Origin: Hanleya hanleyi
Taxonomy: Eukaryota > Mollusca > Polyplacophora > Lepidopleurida > Hanleyidae
Assembly: GCA_036873755.1 (NCBI GenBank)
Contig: JAVTVY010016069.1
Location: 1-64,000, forward strand
DNA length: 64,000 bases
Direction of reading: 5' to 3'
In this document: positions 10,202 through 21,920 of the stretch, piece by piece
Layout of the letters: every line of letters starts with the position of its first letter
Numbering within the stretch: the first letter of the stretch is position 1
Notes under the pieces: generated by a model
Told to the model about the DNA's origin: nothing
What the model saw: the letters and a program-made list of their open reading frames with translations, nothing else
The model's database searches: none
Made by a program: the position numbers and the translations under genes

Positions 10202-11325
10202 TTTAGCCCACCATCAGATGGTGGGCTGTTCAAATCGCTATTCGTCCATCGTCCGTCCGTCCATCGTCCGTCCGAAAACAATTCTTGTTATCGCGATTTC
10301 TCAGGAACTACCAGGTTCCCCTTGGGGTCTAGTTGTGCAATATACCTTTTCTGGTCCGATCCGAACATCCAATATGGTGACTAGGCAGCCATCTTGGATT
10401 TCCCCATGAAACATTGTTATCGTCTTTTCTCAGGAATTACTGCATGGATCTTTCTCAAAGTTGGTACACAGGTTTCCCTTGTGGTTCAGTTGTGCAAGAT
10501 ACCTTTTTTGCATGGTCCGATTCGAAAATCCAATATGGCCACCAGGCGGTCAATTTGACTTTTCCCATGAAATTTTGTAATCGGGGATTCTCGGGAACTA
10601 ATGCATGGATCTTTGTCAAATTTGGTACACATGTTCCTCTGGTGGTCTAGTTGTGCAGAATACCTTTTCTGCTCCGATTCGAAAATCCAATATGGTGACC
10701 AGGCGGCCATCTTGGATTTCCCCATGAAACGTTGTTATTGCAATTTCTCAGGAACTACTTCATGAGTCTTTCTCAAATTGGTACACCGGTTCCCCTTTGG
10801 GTCTAGTTGTACAACATGTATACTTTAGTCCAATTTGAATATCCAATATGTCCACCAGGCGGCCATCTTAGATTTCCGCATGAAACTTTATTATCACGAT
10901 TTCTCAGGAACTACTGCATTGATCTTTCTCAAATTTGGTACAAACGTTCCCCTTTGCTGTCTGGTTGTGCATCATACATTTTCTGGTCCGATTCAAAAAT
11001 TCAATATGATCACCAGGCGACCATCTTGAATTTTCCCATGAAACTTTGTTATTGTGATTTCTCAAGAAGTATTGCACGGATTTTTCTCAAATTTGGTACA
11101 CAGATTCCCCTTGGGATCTAGTTGTGCAACATGAATTTTTCGGTACAATTCGAAAATCCAATATGGCCACCAGGCGGTCATCTTGGATTTCCGAGTGTAA
11201 TTATTTTATCATGATTTCTCATGGAAGTACTTCGTGGATCGTTCTCAGATTTGGTACACAGGTTCCCCTTGTGGTCCAGTTGTCCGAGATAGCTTTTTGG
11301 TCCGATCTGGTAAAAATCAGTAGAT
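10202..11325. repeat. 157-bp tandem array headed by a perfect hairpin
   Basis: Opens with AGCCCACCATC-A-GATGGTGGGCT at 10205-10227, then CGTCCGTCCGTCC repeats. Six diverged units follow, marked by (C/T)CAATATGG at 10369, 10530, 10687, 10843, 11001 and 11158 (156-161 bp apart). Each unit has GATTTCTCAGGAACTACTGC and TTGGTACACAGGTTCCCC. It resembles a widespread invertebrate repeat and may be a Helitron-like non-autonomous element. Translations of it are not genes. Confidence 0.85.
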
Positions 11326-12539
11326 TTTAGTCCATGCCGTTGCAAGTGAACTGCCCCACCGTTTCGCCTGCCGACGGATTGGCAACACGAACGGATGTCA
11401 CTCTTGTGACACACGCTCACAACTCGACAACTGTAGACTACTGCATGGTTCGATCCAAGGGAGATAATCAGGATTCAGACAATGTTGCAACATTACTGCA
11501 CGGACCGGATGCCTTCAGTATAAGATTTGTACCATCTTACTGCTTTCGAGCATGGTATCTTAAGAGATATCTTAAAATAGCCCAGTAAACAAACAGACTC
11601 CGCATTCGTTCCTAATTATAAAATGTTAAGTATGTTTCATAGTTCATGCCAAAGTGTCAAAGAGATTTGTCTTCGCTTCCAGTACCCGATGATGACACTT
11701 GCAAAAAACAATACTACAAAATGAAGACGAAGAATCCTCCGGACATTCACTTTCAGACTAACTTTGCTTATTTCACTTGTACTATTACAACCGATATCAA
11801 GTACAATTTCTAGAAATCTTGAAACTCTTGAAACTTAGAAAGATAATTTCTTAGTGTTTTCCAGTGCCCCTTTTTCGATCTTTTTCGCGCAGATTCAAAA
11901 TTCTGCAAACAAAATTACAAATCAATCGTTTGTTCTTCTCAACAATGGACAAAAAGATCCTCTTGTCAGCTTGCAATTATCGGACAATGGTGGGCGCCAA
12001 GATCCTTTAGGATCTCTCGTTCAGTTTACTGATAGTCTTCACACTGTACAGACGGTGGCAGTTCAGTCAAGGTCTATTGGCTGCCTACCCACCCTGAATT
12101 TGTTTCTATTGGTTTTGGTTCCAGACTGGTGGTGGATGGTTTTTATCATGCTACATGCAAGTTACCATTCTGTATACCGTATATGTAATATAGTACACGC
12201 ACCTATAGAGTAATTCTGCTCATTTCTATAGTGTATAAATTCCCTTTAATCAGTGCTCCATATTTTAATGTATTACATATTCATGATTTCCATACATGTA
12301 TTATGCACATTCTCAGTTGGTTTTCAAGTACCTTCTTTTAATACTCCGCGCATGTGACCATACTATTTGCTGTATACACACGTTCAATGACATACAATGT
12401 AGCCTCCTGTTACCCCAAATAATAAATCCTTCATATTTAATGTACTTTTATGTTTTTCCTTGCATGGGCTATAAATTAGGCATGCATTTTCAAACTTCAG
12501 ACAGTGAATGCTTCGTTTCACATGCTCACTGTGCTTGCC
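11326..12539. other. No supported feature
   Basis: About 1.2 kb of mixed AT-rich sequence. A 119-codon frame at 11854-12213 has no recognised motif and no splice context that I can support. Confidence 0.5.
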
Positions 12540-12720
12540 CCCTTTCCGACTTGGTTTCGGATGCTCATTTTTTTGCAATGTAATGTCTACCGCGCGAGTC
12601 GTAATTCGTTGGTTTCCGTTTTCTCGGGTCTCTCATCTTTTTGATTCTGAGCACTTCCGTGCATGATTGGTTAGTATTTCACAGTCGAAAATGGAGGAAA
12701 TTCTCTAGCAAGATGTCCAA
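12540..12720. repeat. Dispersed repeat shared with 28497-28640
   Basis: CGACTTGGTTTCGGATGCTC, then GTCTACCGCGCG, then a CTCGGG-(T/A)CT stretch match 28500-28640 in the same order. The shared part is about 60 strongly similar bases followed by weaker similarity. The nature of the element is unknown. Confidence 0.5.
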
Positions 12721-12869
12721 ACCTGTATGTATTGCTATAGAAGGCGGAACCAATTTCTGATCTGTAAGCTAGCCTTAGTGCCACATGTTCCACATTTCAG
12801 TTTATCAGTACGTCATGTAGGCCTATAATGAATTCACAACCTTGATGATTTACATTGTTTTCCTTATTT

Positions 12870-13219
12870 TAGGATTACACTATCTTAATAAGATAGTGTA
12901 ATATCTTACTAAGATAGTGTTATCCCAAAATAGCACTATCTCAAACTCCCAAAATAACACACTACCGTACACTAAATTACACTATCTTACTAAGATAGTA
13001 TACCGGTAATCCCAAAATTACACTATTGTACACTAAATGACACTATCTTACTAAGATAGTGTAATCCCAAACTAACACTATCTTACACTAAATTACACTA
13101 TCTTACTAAGATCTAGTATTATCCAAAAATAACACTATCGTATCGGTACACTAAATTACACTAGCTTACTAAGATAGTGTTACCCCAAAATAACGAAAAT
13201 ACTAAAATAGTGTAACTAA
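12870..13219. repeat. Palindromic microrepeat array (left half)
   Basis: Many copies of ACACTATCTTA-CTAAGATAGTGT, each a self-complementary hairpin of about 23 bases, are separated by AATCCCAAAATAAC spacers. The array continues at 13770-13872 on the other side of an inserted MITE. Confidence 0.85.
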
Positions 13220-13766
13220 GGGACTGTTCAAATTTATCGGAAATGTGGGGTGGTCTGGTGCATTTGAGGGTGAGGGGGGCAACGCAAGAAATGTTTTCTT
13301 TTGGTTGGGAGGGGAGGGGGTACTCATTTTTCTTACTGGTCTAAACAGGGTGGTGTTTACTTTTTTTGCTAACTTAAAGGTGGGAGGGGGACACTTTTTT
13401 GTGCCTCAAGCGTTGTTGGGGGTATTGTTATCATGTACGTACATCTGTTCATTACTTTTGTTTGTGTTTTGGAGGTGAGGATCACTAAGTCAAACTACGT
13501 GTAGGTAACTTGTTACTGCCATATATACTGAAGAACTTGTATCGCATATGCATGCCCTCCAGATCACAAGGATAAGCTTATAATTAGTCACCAATTGCTT
13601 GTTGTCATCAAACGTTTCTTCATCTACCAGGGCCCTATTGAATTATCCCGAAGTCCGAGGGGTTCTCGGTGCTTTGCACGATTCATGTTCACACTTTATT
13701 ACAGTTAGAAACCAACGTATCGTTCCAGTGCGCCCCCCCCCCCTCCGATAAATTTTGACCGGTCCC
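13220..13766. mobile_element. 547-bp MITE with TAA target duplication (PIF/Harbinger-like)
   Basis: TIRs begin GGGACTGTTCAAATTTAT on the left and GGGACCGGTCAAAATTTAT on the complement of the right end. TAA lies immediately outside both ends (13217-13219, 13767-13769). Three-base TWA duplications and GG-start TIRs are typical of PIF/Harbinger elements. It split the palindromic microrepeat array, which resumes at once on the right. Interior is G-rich with no transposase frame. Confidence 0.8.
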
Positions 13767-13769
13767 TAA

Positions 13770-13872
13770 GCCCAAGATAAGATAGTGTAATCCTGAAATA
13801 ACGAAAATTCTAAGATAGTGTAGTCCCAAGATAGTGTAATCCCAAGATAGTCTCAAAATAACGAAAATACCG
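13770..13872. repeat. Palindromic microrepeat array (right half)
   Basis: AAGATAGTGTAATCC and AATAACGAAAAT repeat units continue the array broken at 13219. Confidence 0.8.
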
Positions 13873-14441
13873 TTATACGATCACTTTCTAAATGCCAAAG
13901 AATATTCAGCTTCGTCGCTGAACGAAAATCGAAGCGCCGAATTCCAAATAATGGTTCTAAATATGCTAAAAGTACATGTTTTATATGATAAACTTACTGT
14001 CATTTCAGCCATGTTTGCGAATAAAACAAAGTCACTGAGTAGCCTCTAACCCTACGTCGCTATACTCGTTGAATAGCCCCCTTTTCAAATCGGGAACTGC
14101 CCAATCGAATTGTCAGAGTCGACAGTTGACTGTTCTAATTAGCTCTGAATAGCTGTCACTGTTCGAATGACACGTGTTATGAGGTTGCTTAATGGAGTGC
14201 TGAGGTGTCCTAGAATATTTTGCATTTTATTGTACAGAATATTGTTAGTATATTTTGCATTTTATTGTACAGAATATTGTACCTGAATATCGTCTTCGTA
14301 CATTTGACGTCGATGGTCATAGTAATCAGTTAACAGTGTACACATTGGACACGACAAGGCGCCGAATTTGGTGACTTGATAATTTTTCAATTCGTGTTGA
14401 AAATTGGACACTCTCTGATCCTTATATGTGTTACCTTTCAG
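13873..14441. other. Upstream region / intron of zinc-finger gene 1
   Basis: Ends in TTACCTTTCAG at 14431-14441, a good 3' splice site, so at least part is an intron downstream of an unseen 5' exon. ATATTTTGCATTTTATTGTA is directly duplicated at about 14216 and 14249. No promoter can be assigned. Confidence 0.45.
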
Positions 14442-14470
14442 GCCGCCCCGGTGAACTAACGTGACAGGAA

Positions 14471-14770
14471 ATGGAACCGAAGTCATTGAAAGTACATTCA
14501 CCTGACCAGATGAGTGTGATTCGGTATCAGTTCTGTAAAGATGAGGCTAAGAGTCCTGATAGTAAAATATATGGCCAAATCCTAGAAGATGTACCATCAA
14601 GATATGACCAAATCCAAGATGATGTACCGACAATATATGATCAAATCATAGGAGATGTGCCAACAAAAGAGATAAAAATAGAAGCGATCAACCAGTTTGA
14701 TCTGACTGATGTGGTCAGCTGCACAGAACCAGAGATTACACTCAACATTAAAGAAGAACCGCACTGGCGC
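14471..14770 (+). CDS. Zinc-finger gene 1, first coding exon (100 codons)
   Basis: This exon encodes the acidic N-terminus of the multi-zinc-finger protein completed by the exon at 15187. It is bounded by a 3' splice site at 14441 (TTACCTTTCAG) and a 5' splice site GTGAGT at 14771. Exactly 100 codons follow the ATG at 14471, leaving a phase-0 junction. The residues include three imperfect repeats of a YDQIxxDVPT type (about 34-65) and two psi-K-x-E motifs, IKIE (about 69-72) and IKEE (about 93-96), which are SUMO-acceptor-type sequences common in N-termini of such repressors. There is no KRAB, BTB or SCAN domain. The same exon layout and IKEE-type motif occur in the two paralogues at 34646 and 45026. 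Confidence 0.8.
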
Positions 14771-15186
14771 GTGAGTTGGTGGTGGTGATGGTAGTTGTGG
14801 GGGTTCTTCTCCAGGGTTTCTCAAATCCAAAAGAAGCAAACATAATAGCCGTCATCACTAAGGAATGTAGGCCATATTAAAGACCGTAGTTGTATGTCTA
14901 TAATTTTAGCAGGAAATGCAAATTCCTCGATCAAGTCTGTATGATAGAGCACCAGGCCTACACGTACCAGGTATGCGCTTCCAAAAAATAAGTACATAGA
15001 AAAATTTCATCGAATTGTTCAAATGCTATTCCTAGTAGACGTACTTCAAAATGGAGTTCAGCCTAAAATCCATAGCTTTATTCACAATAATCCCTGAAAT
15101 CTATGACAAAGCTTAAGGAAACTCTTAAGTGTAATCACCATATGGCCCAGTTAAGCTCAAAGCTTCTTGAATGTTGATATTTTCAG
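14771..15186 (+). other. Intron of zinc-finger gene 1 (416 bp, phase 0)
   Basis: Begins GTGAGTTGG and ends TTGATATTTTCAG. Joining the two exons keeps one frame. Confidence 0.75.
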
Positions 15187-16635
15187 GACAATAAACACGA
15201 TGTTCTGGCTCCCGATCAGATCCGAGATGTGGACGATAAGTCAACGGACCAACCTGTCCCTGTGACCTTGTACAAATCTCTCATAAATCCAGTGAGTGAG
15301 ACTTTCCCCACTAAAGAACCAGGGAGTGAGACTCACTCCAAAAACGGACCTGGTAGTGACACTAGCTCCACCAACGGACCAGGAAATGAGAATAGCTTCA
15401 CCAGCGGCTCAGAGAGTGGCACTAGCTACATCAGCGGCTCAGAGAATGAGAATAGCTTCACCAGCGGCTCAGAGAGGGGCACTAGTTACACCAACGGACC
15501 AGTGGGTGGCACAAGCTTCGCCAGCGGCTCAGGGAGTGGCACAAGCTACACCAACGAACCAGGGAATGAGAATAGCTTCACCAACGTGCCTAAAATCTTA
15601 CAGATGGGAAAGCATACGTCTTCTCCTTCCACAACAGAGTCAGGATTGCCTGACCAGATCAAAAGTCGTGTCGAAAAGATATATAAATGTCCGAGCTGCT
15701 CATATTGTACTCTCAGGGAGGGAGATCTAACCCCGCATAAAATAACTCATACTAGCGACAAACCATACAAATGCTTTCTATGTTCATATAGCACGAGTCA
15801 AAAAGGACACCTGAAACGACATGAGAGAATCCACACTGGTGAAAAACCGTACAAATGCTCTCTATGTTCATATAGCACGAGTCAAAAAGGACACCTGAAG
15901 CAACATGAGAGAATACACACTGGCGATAAACCATACAAATGCTCTCGTTGTTCATACAGCGCCAGTCAAAAAGGACAACTGAAGGAACATGAGAGAATAC
16001 ACACTGGCGAGAAACCATACAAATGCTCTCTTTGTTCATATAGCGCTGTCCAAAATGCAAACCTGAAGATTCATGAGAGAATCCACAGGGTCGAGAAACC
16101 AATCGGATGCCCTCTGTGTTCCTTTACCACCAGACATAAATGGAACCTGAGGAATCATGAGAGAAGAAATCACGTTGGTGAGAAACCATACAAATGCTCT
16201 CTTTGTTTATACAGCGCCAGCCAAAAAGGACACTTGAAGGAACATGAGAGAATACACACGGGCGAGAAACCATACAAATGCTCTCTTTGTTCATACAGCG
16301 CCAGGCAAAAAGGACACATGAAGGAACATGAGAGAATACACACAGGAGATAAACCATACAAATGCTCACTTTGCTCATATAGCACTATCCAAAAAGCAAG
16401 CCTGAAGATTCATGAGAGAATCCACTCTGGTGAGAAACCATACAAATGCTCTCTTTGTTCATATAGCGCTATCCAAAAAAGACACTTGAAGATTCACGAG
16501 AGAATCCATACTGGCGCGAAACCGTACAAATGCTCTCGCTGTTCATATAGTGCGAGCCAAAAAGGAACCCTGAAAGAACACGAGAGAATACATACTGGCG
16601 AAAAAAACACACAAATGCTCGCTTTGTTCATATAG
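15187..16635 (+). CDS. Zinc-finger gene 1, main exon: 11 C2H2 fingers
   Basis: With the 100-codon exon upstream this gives a 582-residue protein, presumably a nuclear sequence-specific DNA-binding regulator. Exon residues about 30-125 form a Ser/Gly/Thr/Asn-rich linker built of 10-residue repeats ([20 protein letters not shown] type; 30-bp units at about 15330-15590). Then come 11 C2H2 fingers of C-x2-C-x12-H-x3-H form with TGEKPYKC linkers; finger 6 has H-x4-H and a [11 protein letters not shown] helix. Finger 1 is preceded by a short basic stretch. The frame is lost at an A run (about 16600-16607) inside the linker to finger 12, giving a short aberrant tail and a stop at 16635. Target genes are unknown. 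Orthology to a named gene cannot be assigned. Confidence 0.88.
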   Translation, partial: DNKHDVLAPDQIRDVDDKSTDQPVPVTLYKSLINPVSETFPTKEPGSETHSKNGPGSDTSSTNGPGNENSFTSGSESGTSYISGSENENSFTSGSERGTSYTNGPVGGTSFASGSGSGTSYTNEPGNENSFTNVPKILQMGKHTSSPSTTESGLPDQIKSRVEKIYKCPSCSYCTLREGDLTPHKITHTSDKPYKCFLCSYSTSQKGHLKRHERIHTGEKPYKCSLCSYSTSQKGHLKQHERIHTGDKPYKCSRCSYSASQKGQLKEHERIHTGEKPYKCSLCSYSAVQNANLKIHERIHRVEKPIGCPLCSFTTRHKWNLRNHERRNHVGEKPYKCSLCLYSASQKGHLKEHERIHTGEKPYKCSLCSYSARQKGHMKEHERIHTGDKPYKCSLCSYSTIQKASLKIHERIHSGEKPYKCSLCSYSAIQKRHLKIHERIHTGAKPYKCSRCSYSASQKGTLKEHERIHTGEKNTQMLALFI

Positions 16636-17350
16636 CTCGAGCCAAAAAGGAAACCTGAAGAAACATGAGAGACAACACACTGACAAGAAACCGTACAAAT
16701 GCTCTCTTTGATCGTATGCCACGAGCCGAAATGAAAATCTGAAGAATCACGAGAGAATACACACAGGCGAGAAACACTGCTGTAGGTAGAAAATTTTAAA
16801 TACATGAGAGAATCCACACTGGCGAAAAACCATACAAATGCTCTCTTCATTCATTTAGTACTGCTGTGAAAAACACTTGAAAGTTACATGAAAGTACCCA
16901 TACTGGTGTGAAACCATATAAATGTTTTCTTTATTCATATTGTACTTTCCAAAAAGGGCACCTGAAAGAACAGGAGAGAATTCAACCTGGTGAGAAGCCG
17001 CACAATTGCTCTGTTTATATAGCTGGGCTGTGAAAGGAACCCTGAAGCTCCATGAATTTATCCATACTGGAGAGAAACCGTACAAGTGTTCTTTCTGTCA
17101 GTACTGTGTTAATGTGAAAACCAGGCTGAAGAGTCACGAAAATACGCATATGGATTAGAAACCATGCAAGGGGTCATACTGAAAATATGGCACTTTTGAA
17201 AAACCGTTCCTAGATTGACGTGAAACAGCAGATACTGGCAAAAAACCATCAATAATTTCATTGTGTCCTTCTAAAGCACTGCGAGAGAGGACACCCAAAC
17301 AGGCATGCGAGAACTCATGCTGGATGAAAATCATATAAATACTCCGTACG
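16636..17350 (+). pseudogene. Decayed fingers downstream of zinc-finger gene 1
   Basis: After the frameshift, about seven more finger-like units can be recognised in shifting frames. The first reads [21 protein letters not shown]. Later ones lose Cys or His residues, gain stops (for example TGA replacing the second Cys codon near 16708) and accumulate indels. Recognisable TGEKPYKC linkers persist to about 17090, then fade. This is an eroded 3' extension of the array, not a separate gene. Confidence 0.75.
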
Positions 17351-17954
17351 TATAATACTACCATGAAAGAAACTCGAATGCAAAATGATTAATTGTTTCT
17401 GCATGGCAAAAATCTCTATCATTGCACCATACATGCATGTATGCTCGCATATTACTGCTGCCGTTCGCCTTGTTCTTTCATATGTTTGAAGGTATGTCAT
17501 ACAACAAATTCCTGTGATACAGTTTCTGATCTGTGAATACTGTTGTACCTCGTGTGTGAGGGGTGGGAACTCCGGTTGTCCCAGGTGTCGTGACACATAC
17601 GACAGTGAGAGTAAGTCCCGCTACGGTCAACACTCACATTACAGGTATGCGCCTGTTAGGAAGAGTTCGGCGAAGCGTAATGTCACGATAACGTACATAA
17701 GGTTGATGTCTTTGGTGCCAAAGCTCTACCGAGGCGAGTGATGTGGCAATCTTATGAATATGGATGCGAGTCCTCCTGTGTAAACTATAGAGCAGTCTGA
17801 ACGTCGTGCAGATCTGGCTCCTCGTCACACTGGTCTGAAGATGCAGAACAAGTTCTACCGAGAGTATGAACACTAAGATTCCTGAGAGATCTGATAAAGC
17901 AAGACTAATGCTTTATGCGATGGTGAGGGCGTTATTGCGGAAAGGCTAACTGAA
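17351..17954. other. Spacer, no supported feature
   Basis: Small frames are present but show no family resemblance. Confidence 0.4.
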
Positions 17955-18165
17955 GGACAGATATATGTGATACAATACAGGACAGATATTGTATAATACA
18001 TAACAGATTCTGTATAACACAGGAAAGATATGGTATAATACAGAACAGGTTCTGTATAATACAGGACAAATGTTGTATGATACAGAACATATATTGTATG
18101 ATACAGAACATATATTGTATGATACAGAACATATATTGTATAGTACAGGACATATATGTGCAAGC
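17955..18165. repeat. 21-bp minisatellite, about 10 units
   Basis: TGTATGATACAGAACATATAT-type units, degenerate on the left and nearly perfect at 18060-18150. The period is a multiple of three, so several frames stay open; these are not genes. Confidence 0.85.
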
Positions 18166-18234
18166 TACATGTAGTTTCTTACAATTAAGAATCGACCAAC
18201 AATTCACATCGATAAATGTGTGAAGTACTATAAC

Positions 18235-19590
18235 CGTGATATATCATAGAATCAGTCAGGTAAGCTGACTAACGGTACACCATCGTGATATATCATAGAA
18301 TCAGTCAGGTAAGCTGACTAACGGTACACCATCGTGATATATCATAGAATCAGTCAGGTAAGCTGACTAACGGTACACCATCGTGATATAGCATAGAATC
18401 AGCCAGGTAAGCGGACTAACGGTACACCATCGTGATATATCATAGAATCATCCAGGTAAGCTGACTAACGGTACACCATCGTCATATATCATAGAATCAG
18501 CCAGGTAAGCGGACTAACGGTTCACCATCGTGATATATCATAGAATCAGTCAGGTAAGCTGACTAACGGTACACCATCGTGATATATCGTAGAATCAGCC
18601 AGGTAAGCGGACTAGAGGTACATCATCGTGATATATCATAGAATCAGCCAGGTAAGTACAGTACACAATCGTGATATATGATAGAATCAGCCAGGTAAGC
18701 TGATTAACGGTACACCATCGTGATATATCGTAGAATCAGCCAGGTAAGCTGACTAGCGGTTCACCATCGTGATATCTCGTAGAATCAGTGATATATCATA
18801 GAATCAGCCAGGTAAGCTGACTAACGGTACACCATCGTGATATATCATAGAATCAGCCAGGTAAGCTGACTAACGGTACACCATCGTGATATATCGTAGA
18901 ATCAGCCAGGTAAGCGGACTAGCGGTACACCATCGTGATATATCATAGAATCGGTCAGGTAAGCTGACTAACAGTACACAATCGTGATATATGATAGAAT
19001 CAGCCAGGTAAGCTGATTAACGGTACACCATCGTGATATATCATAGAATCGGTCAGGTAAGCTGACTAACAGTACACAATCGTGATATATGATAGAATCA
19101 GCCAGGTAAGCTGATTAACGGTACACCATCGTGATATATCGTAGAATCAGCCAGGTAAGCTGACTAGCGGTTCACCATCGTGATATCTCGTAGAATCAGT
19201 CATTTAAGCTGACTAACGGTACGCGATGATAAAAAATATATCATAGAATCGGTCAGGTAAGCTGACTAACAGTACACAATCGTGATATATGATAGAATCA
19301 GCCAGGTAAGCTGATTAACGGTACACCATCGTGATATATCGTAGAATCAGCCAGGTAAGCTGACTAGCGGTTCACCATCGTGATATCTCGTAGAATCAGT
19401 CAGGTAAACTGACTAACGGAACACCATCGCGATATATCGTGGGATCAGTCAGGTAAGCTGACTAACGGTACACTTTCGTGATATCATAAATTCAGCCAGA
19501 TTAGCGGACTAACCGTACACCATCGTGATATATCATAGAATCAGTCACGTGAGCTGACTAACGGTATATCATCGTGATATATCATAAAAA
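18235..19590. repeat. 49-bp minisatellite, about 27 units with higher-order structure
   Basis: Unit: CGTGATATATCATAGAATCA followed by GTCAGGTAAGCTGACTAACG and GTACACCAT. First units start at 18235 and 18284. Variants (GGTCAGG, AGCCAGG, TTCACC, GATATCTCG) recur in the same order near 18660-18790, 19072-19200 and 19270-19400, showing block duplication of three to four units. Each unit holds the inverted repeat AGTCAG-GTAAG-CTGACT, and most hold a CAGGTAAG 5' splice-site consensus. Confidence 0.92.
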
Positions 19591-20087
19591 GTATGTGCTC
19601 TTCATTCATGGATGTTGATGGCTATTTAACTGGTGACCGAAATATACAGCTCGAAATATTTAACTTATCAAATAATACTTGAAATCTAAGTGGGGAAAAC
19701 TGCATTTTGTGTCATAGTATTAACGCTGATTTAGTTTTGTAGCCAAAACATGCAAAATTGCATTTTTCTTCGCGTATACATACTGAAATATCAACTTACA
19801 AGAAAATGTTATCGTCAATTTCATAGAAATGACTTTCTGATTCATCAAAATGTTCCCCTGACCTAGGTTCATATATTCTAGGCTTTTTTCGGAAGGACTC
19901 TCCCTTATAACAGAAATTATGAGACCTCAAACCAAAATCAAACTGTGTTGTTTCAACTAAATGTCCTACTAAATATATATATTTTTTAAGGATGATAAAT
20001 GTTTTGAGTGACTTGTGTTATTTTTGTTACAATAAAATCTCTTTTAATGCTTCAAAAATGACAAAATACTAGTATGCCAGATATCAC
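19591..20087. other. AT-rich spacer between minisatellites, no feature
   Basis: No coding or structural signal was found. Confidence 0.5.
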
Positions 20088-20738
20088 CTTATCTACACTC
20101 ATATATCAGCTTATCCCACTTTGTCCCTTGTTATCTACACTCATATAGCAGCATTTCCCACTCTGTCCCTTGTTATCTACTCATATAGCAGCTTGTCCCT
20201 CTCTATCCCTTGTTATCTACACTCATATAGCAGCTTGTCTCACTCTGTCCCTTGTTATCTACACTCATATAGCAGCTTGTCCCACTCCGTCCCTTGTTAT
20301 CTACACTCATATAGCAGATTGTCCCACTCTGTCCTTTGCTATCTACACTCATGTAGCAGCTTGTCCCACTCTGTCTCTTGTTATCTACACTCATATAGCA
20401 GCTTGTCCCACTCTGTCCCTTGCTATCTACACTCCTATAGCAGCTTGTCCCACTCCGTCCCTTGTTATCTACACTCATATAGCAGCATTTCCCACTCTGT
20501 CCCTTGTTATCTACTCATATAGCAGCTTGACCCTCTCTGTCCCTTGTTATCTACACTCATATAGCAGCTTGTCCCTCTCTGTCCCTTGTTATCTACACTC
20601 ATATAGCAGCTTGTCTCACTCTGTCTCTTGCTATCTACACTCATATAGCAGCTTGTCCCACTCTGTCTCTTGTTATCTACACTCATATAGCAGCTTGTCC
20701 CACTCTGTCCCTTGTTATCTACACTCATATAGCAGCTT

Positions 20739-21112
20739 GCGGTGGTCTAATGGTTAGAGCGTCGGCCTCGTAAGCGGTGGGTACTGGGTTCGATCCCAGG
20801 CCGGGTCATACCTAAGACTTGAAAAATGGAACTTGTTGCTCCCTCGCTTACGCTCAGCATTAAGAGGATAGAACAAGGACTGGTTCGCTCGGTGTCAGTA
20901 TAATGTGACTGAGTGGGGTGTCATTTCTGTCTACGGCATGATATTTCTGTGGGACAGCACTATAAAATGGCAGCATTAGATCTGCTCTGTTACAAGCAGT
21001 TACCCCTGCCCCTGCCCTAACCCCTCCCCTCTCTTCCCTTCCCCTTCGTGATATAGCTAAAAAAATGCTGAAAGCGACGTTAAACCCTATTCACTCACTC
21101 ACTTGTTATCTA
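20739..21112 (+). mobile_element. tRNA-derived SINE, copy 1
   Basis: The head has polymerase III boxes (TGGTCTAATGG, GGTTCGATCCC) in a 70-base tRNA-like part. A central region follows, then TATAGCTAAAAAAATGCTGAA, AGCGACGTTAAACCC and a CACTCACTCAC tail. The core and tail are of the molluscan type. Full length is about 374 bp. SINEs depend on a LINE partner for mobility. Confidence 0.88.
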
Positions 21113-21920
21113 CACTCATATAGCAGATTGTCCCACTCTGTCCCTTGTTATCTACACTCATATAGCAGATTGTCCGAATCTGTCTCTTTTTATCTACACT
21201 CATATAGCAGCTTGTCCCACTCTGTCTCTTTTTATCTACACTCATATAGCAGCTTGTCCCACACTGTCTCTTTTTTCTACACTCGTATATCAGCTTGTCC
21301 CACTCCGTCCCTTGTTATCTACTCATATAGCAGCTTGTCCCACTCTGTCTCTTGTTATCTACGCTCATCTAGCAGCTTGTCCCACTCTGTCCCTTGTTAT
21401 CTACACTCATATAGCAGCTTGTCCCACTGTCTCTTTTTATCTACACTCATATAGCAGCTTGTCCCACTCCGTCCCTTGTTATCTACACTCATATAGCAGA
21501 TTGTCCCACTCTGTCCTTTGCTATCTACACTCATGTAGCAGCTTGTCCCACTCTGTCTCTTGTTATCTACACTCATATAGCAGCTTGTCCCACTCTGTCC
21601 CTTGCTATCTACACTCCTATAGCAGCTTGTCCCACTCCGTCCCTTGTTATCTACACTCATATAGCAGCATTTCCCACTCTGTCCCTTGTTATCTACTCAT
21701 ATAGCAGCTTGACCCTCTCTGTCCCTTGTTATCTACACTCATATAGCAGCTTGTCCCTCTCTGTCCCTTGTTATCTACACTCATATAGCAGCTTGTCTCA
21801 CTCTGTCTCTTGCTATCTACACTCATATAGCAGCTTGTCCCACTCTGTCTCTTGTTATCTACACTCATATAGCAGCTTGTCCCACTCTGTCCCTTGTTAT
21901 CTACACTCATATAGCAGCTT

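Noticed and set aside
11854..12213. 119-codon plus-strand frame
   Set aside because: No motif, repeat pattern or splice context supports coding.
18235..19590. CRISPR-like array
   Set aside because: Units are contiguous 49-bp repeats without unique spacers, and the context is eukaryotic.
20121..20757. Up to 195-codon repetitive frames (CYLHSYSSLSHSVP-type and LVIYTHIAACPTLS-type)
   Set aside because: The 42-bp period makes several frames open at once on both strands, with no start context, signal or splice support, and the frames run into a SINE.
20739..20812. Candidate tRNA gene
   Set aside because: It is the tRNA-derived head of a SINE: it continues into the SINE body and recurs in two other SINE copies.
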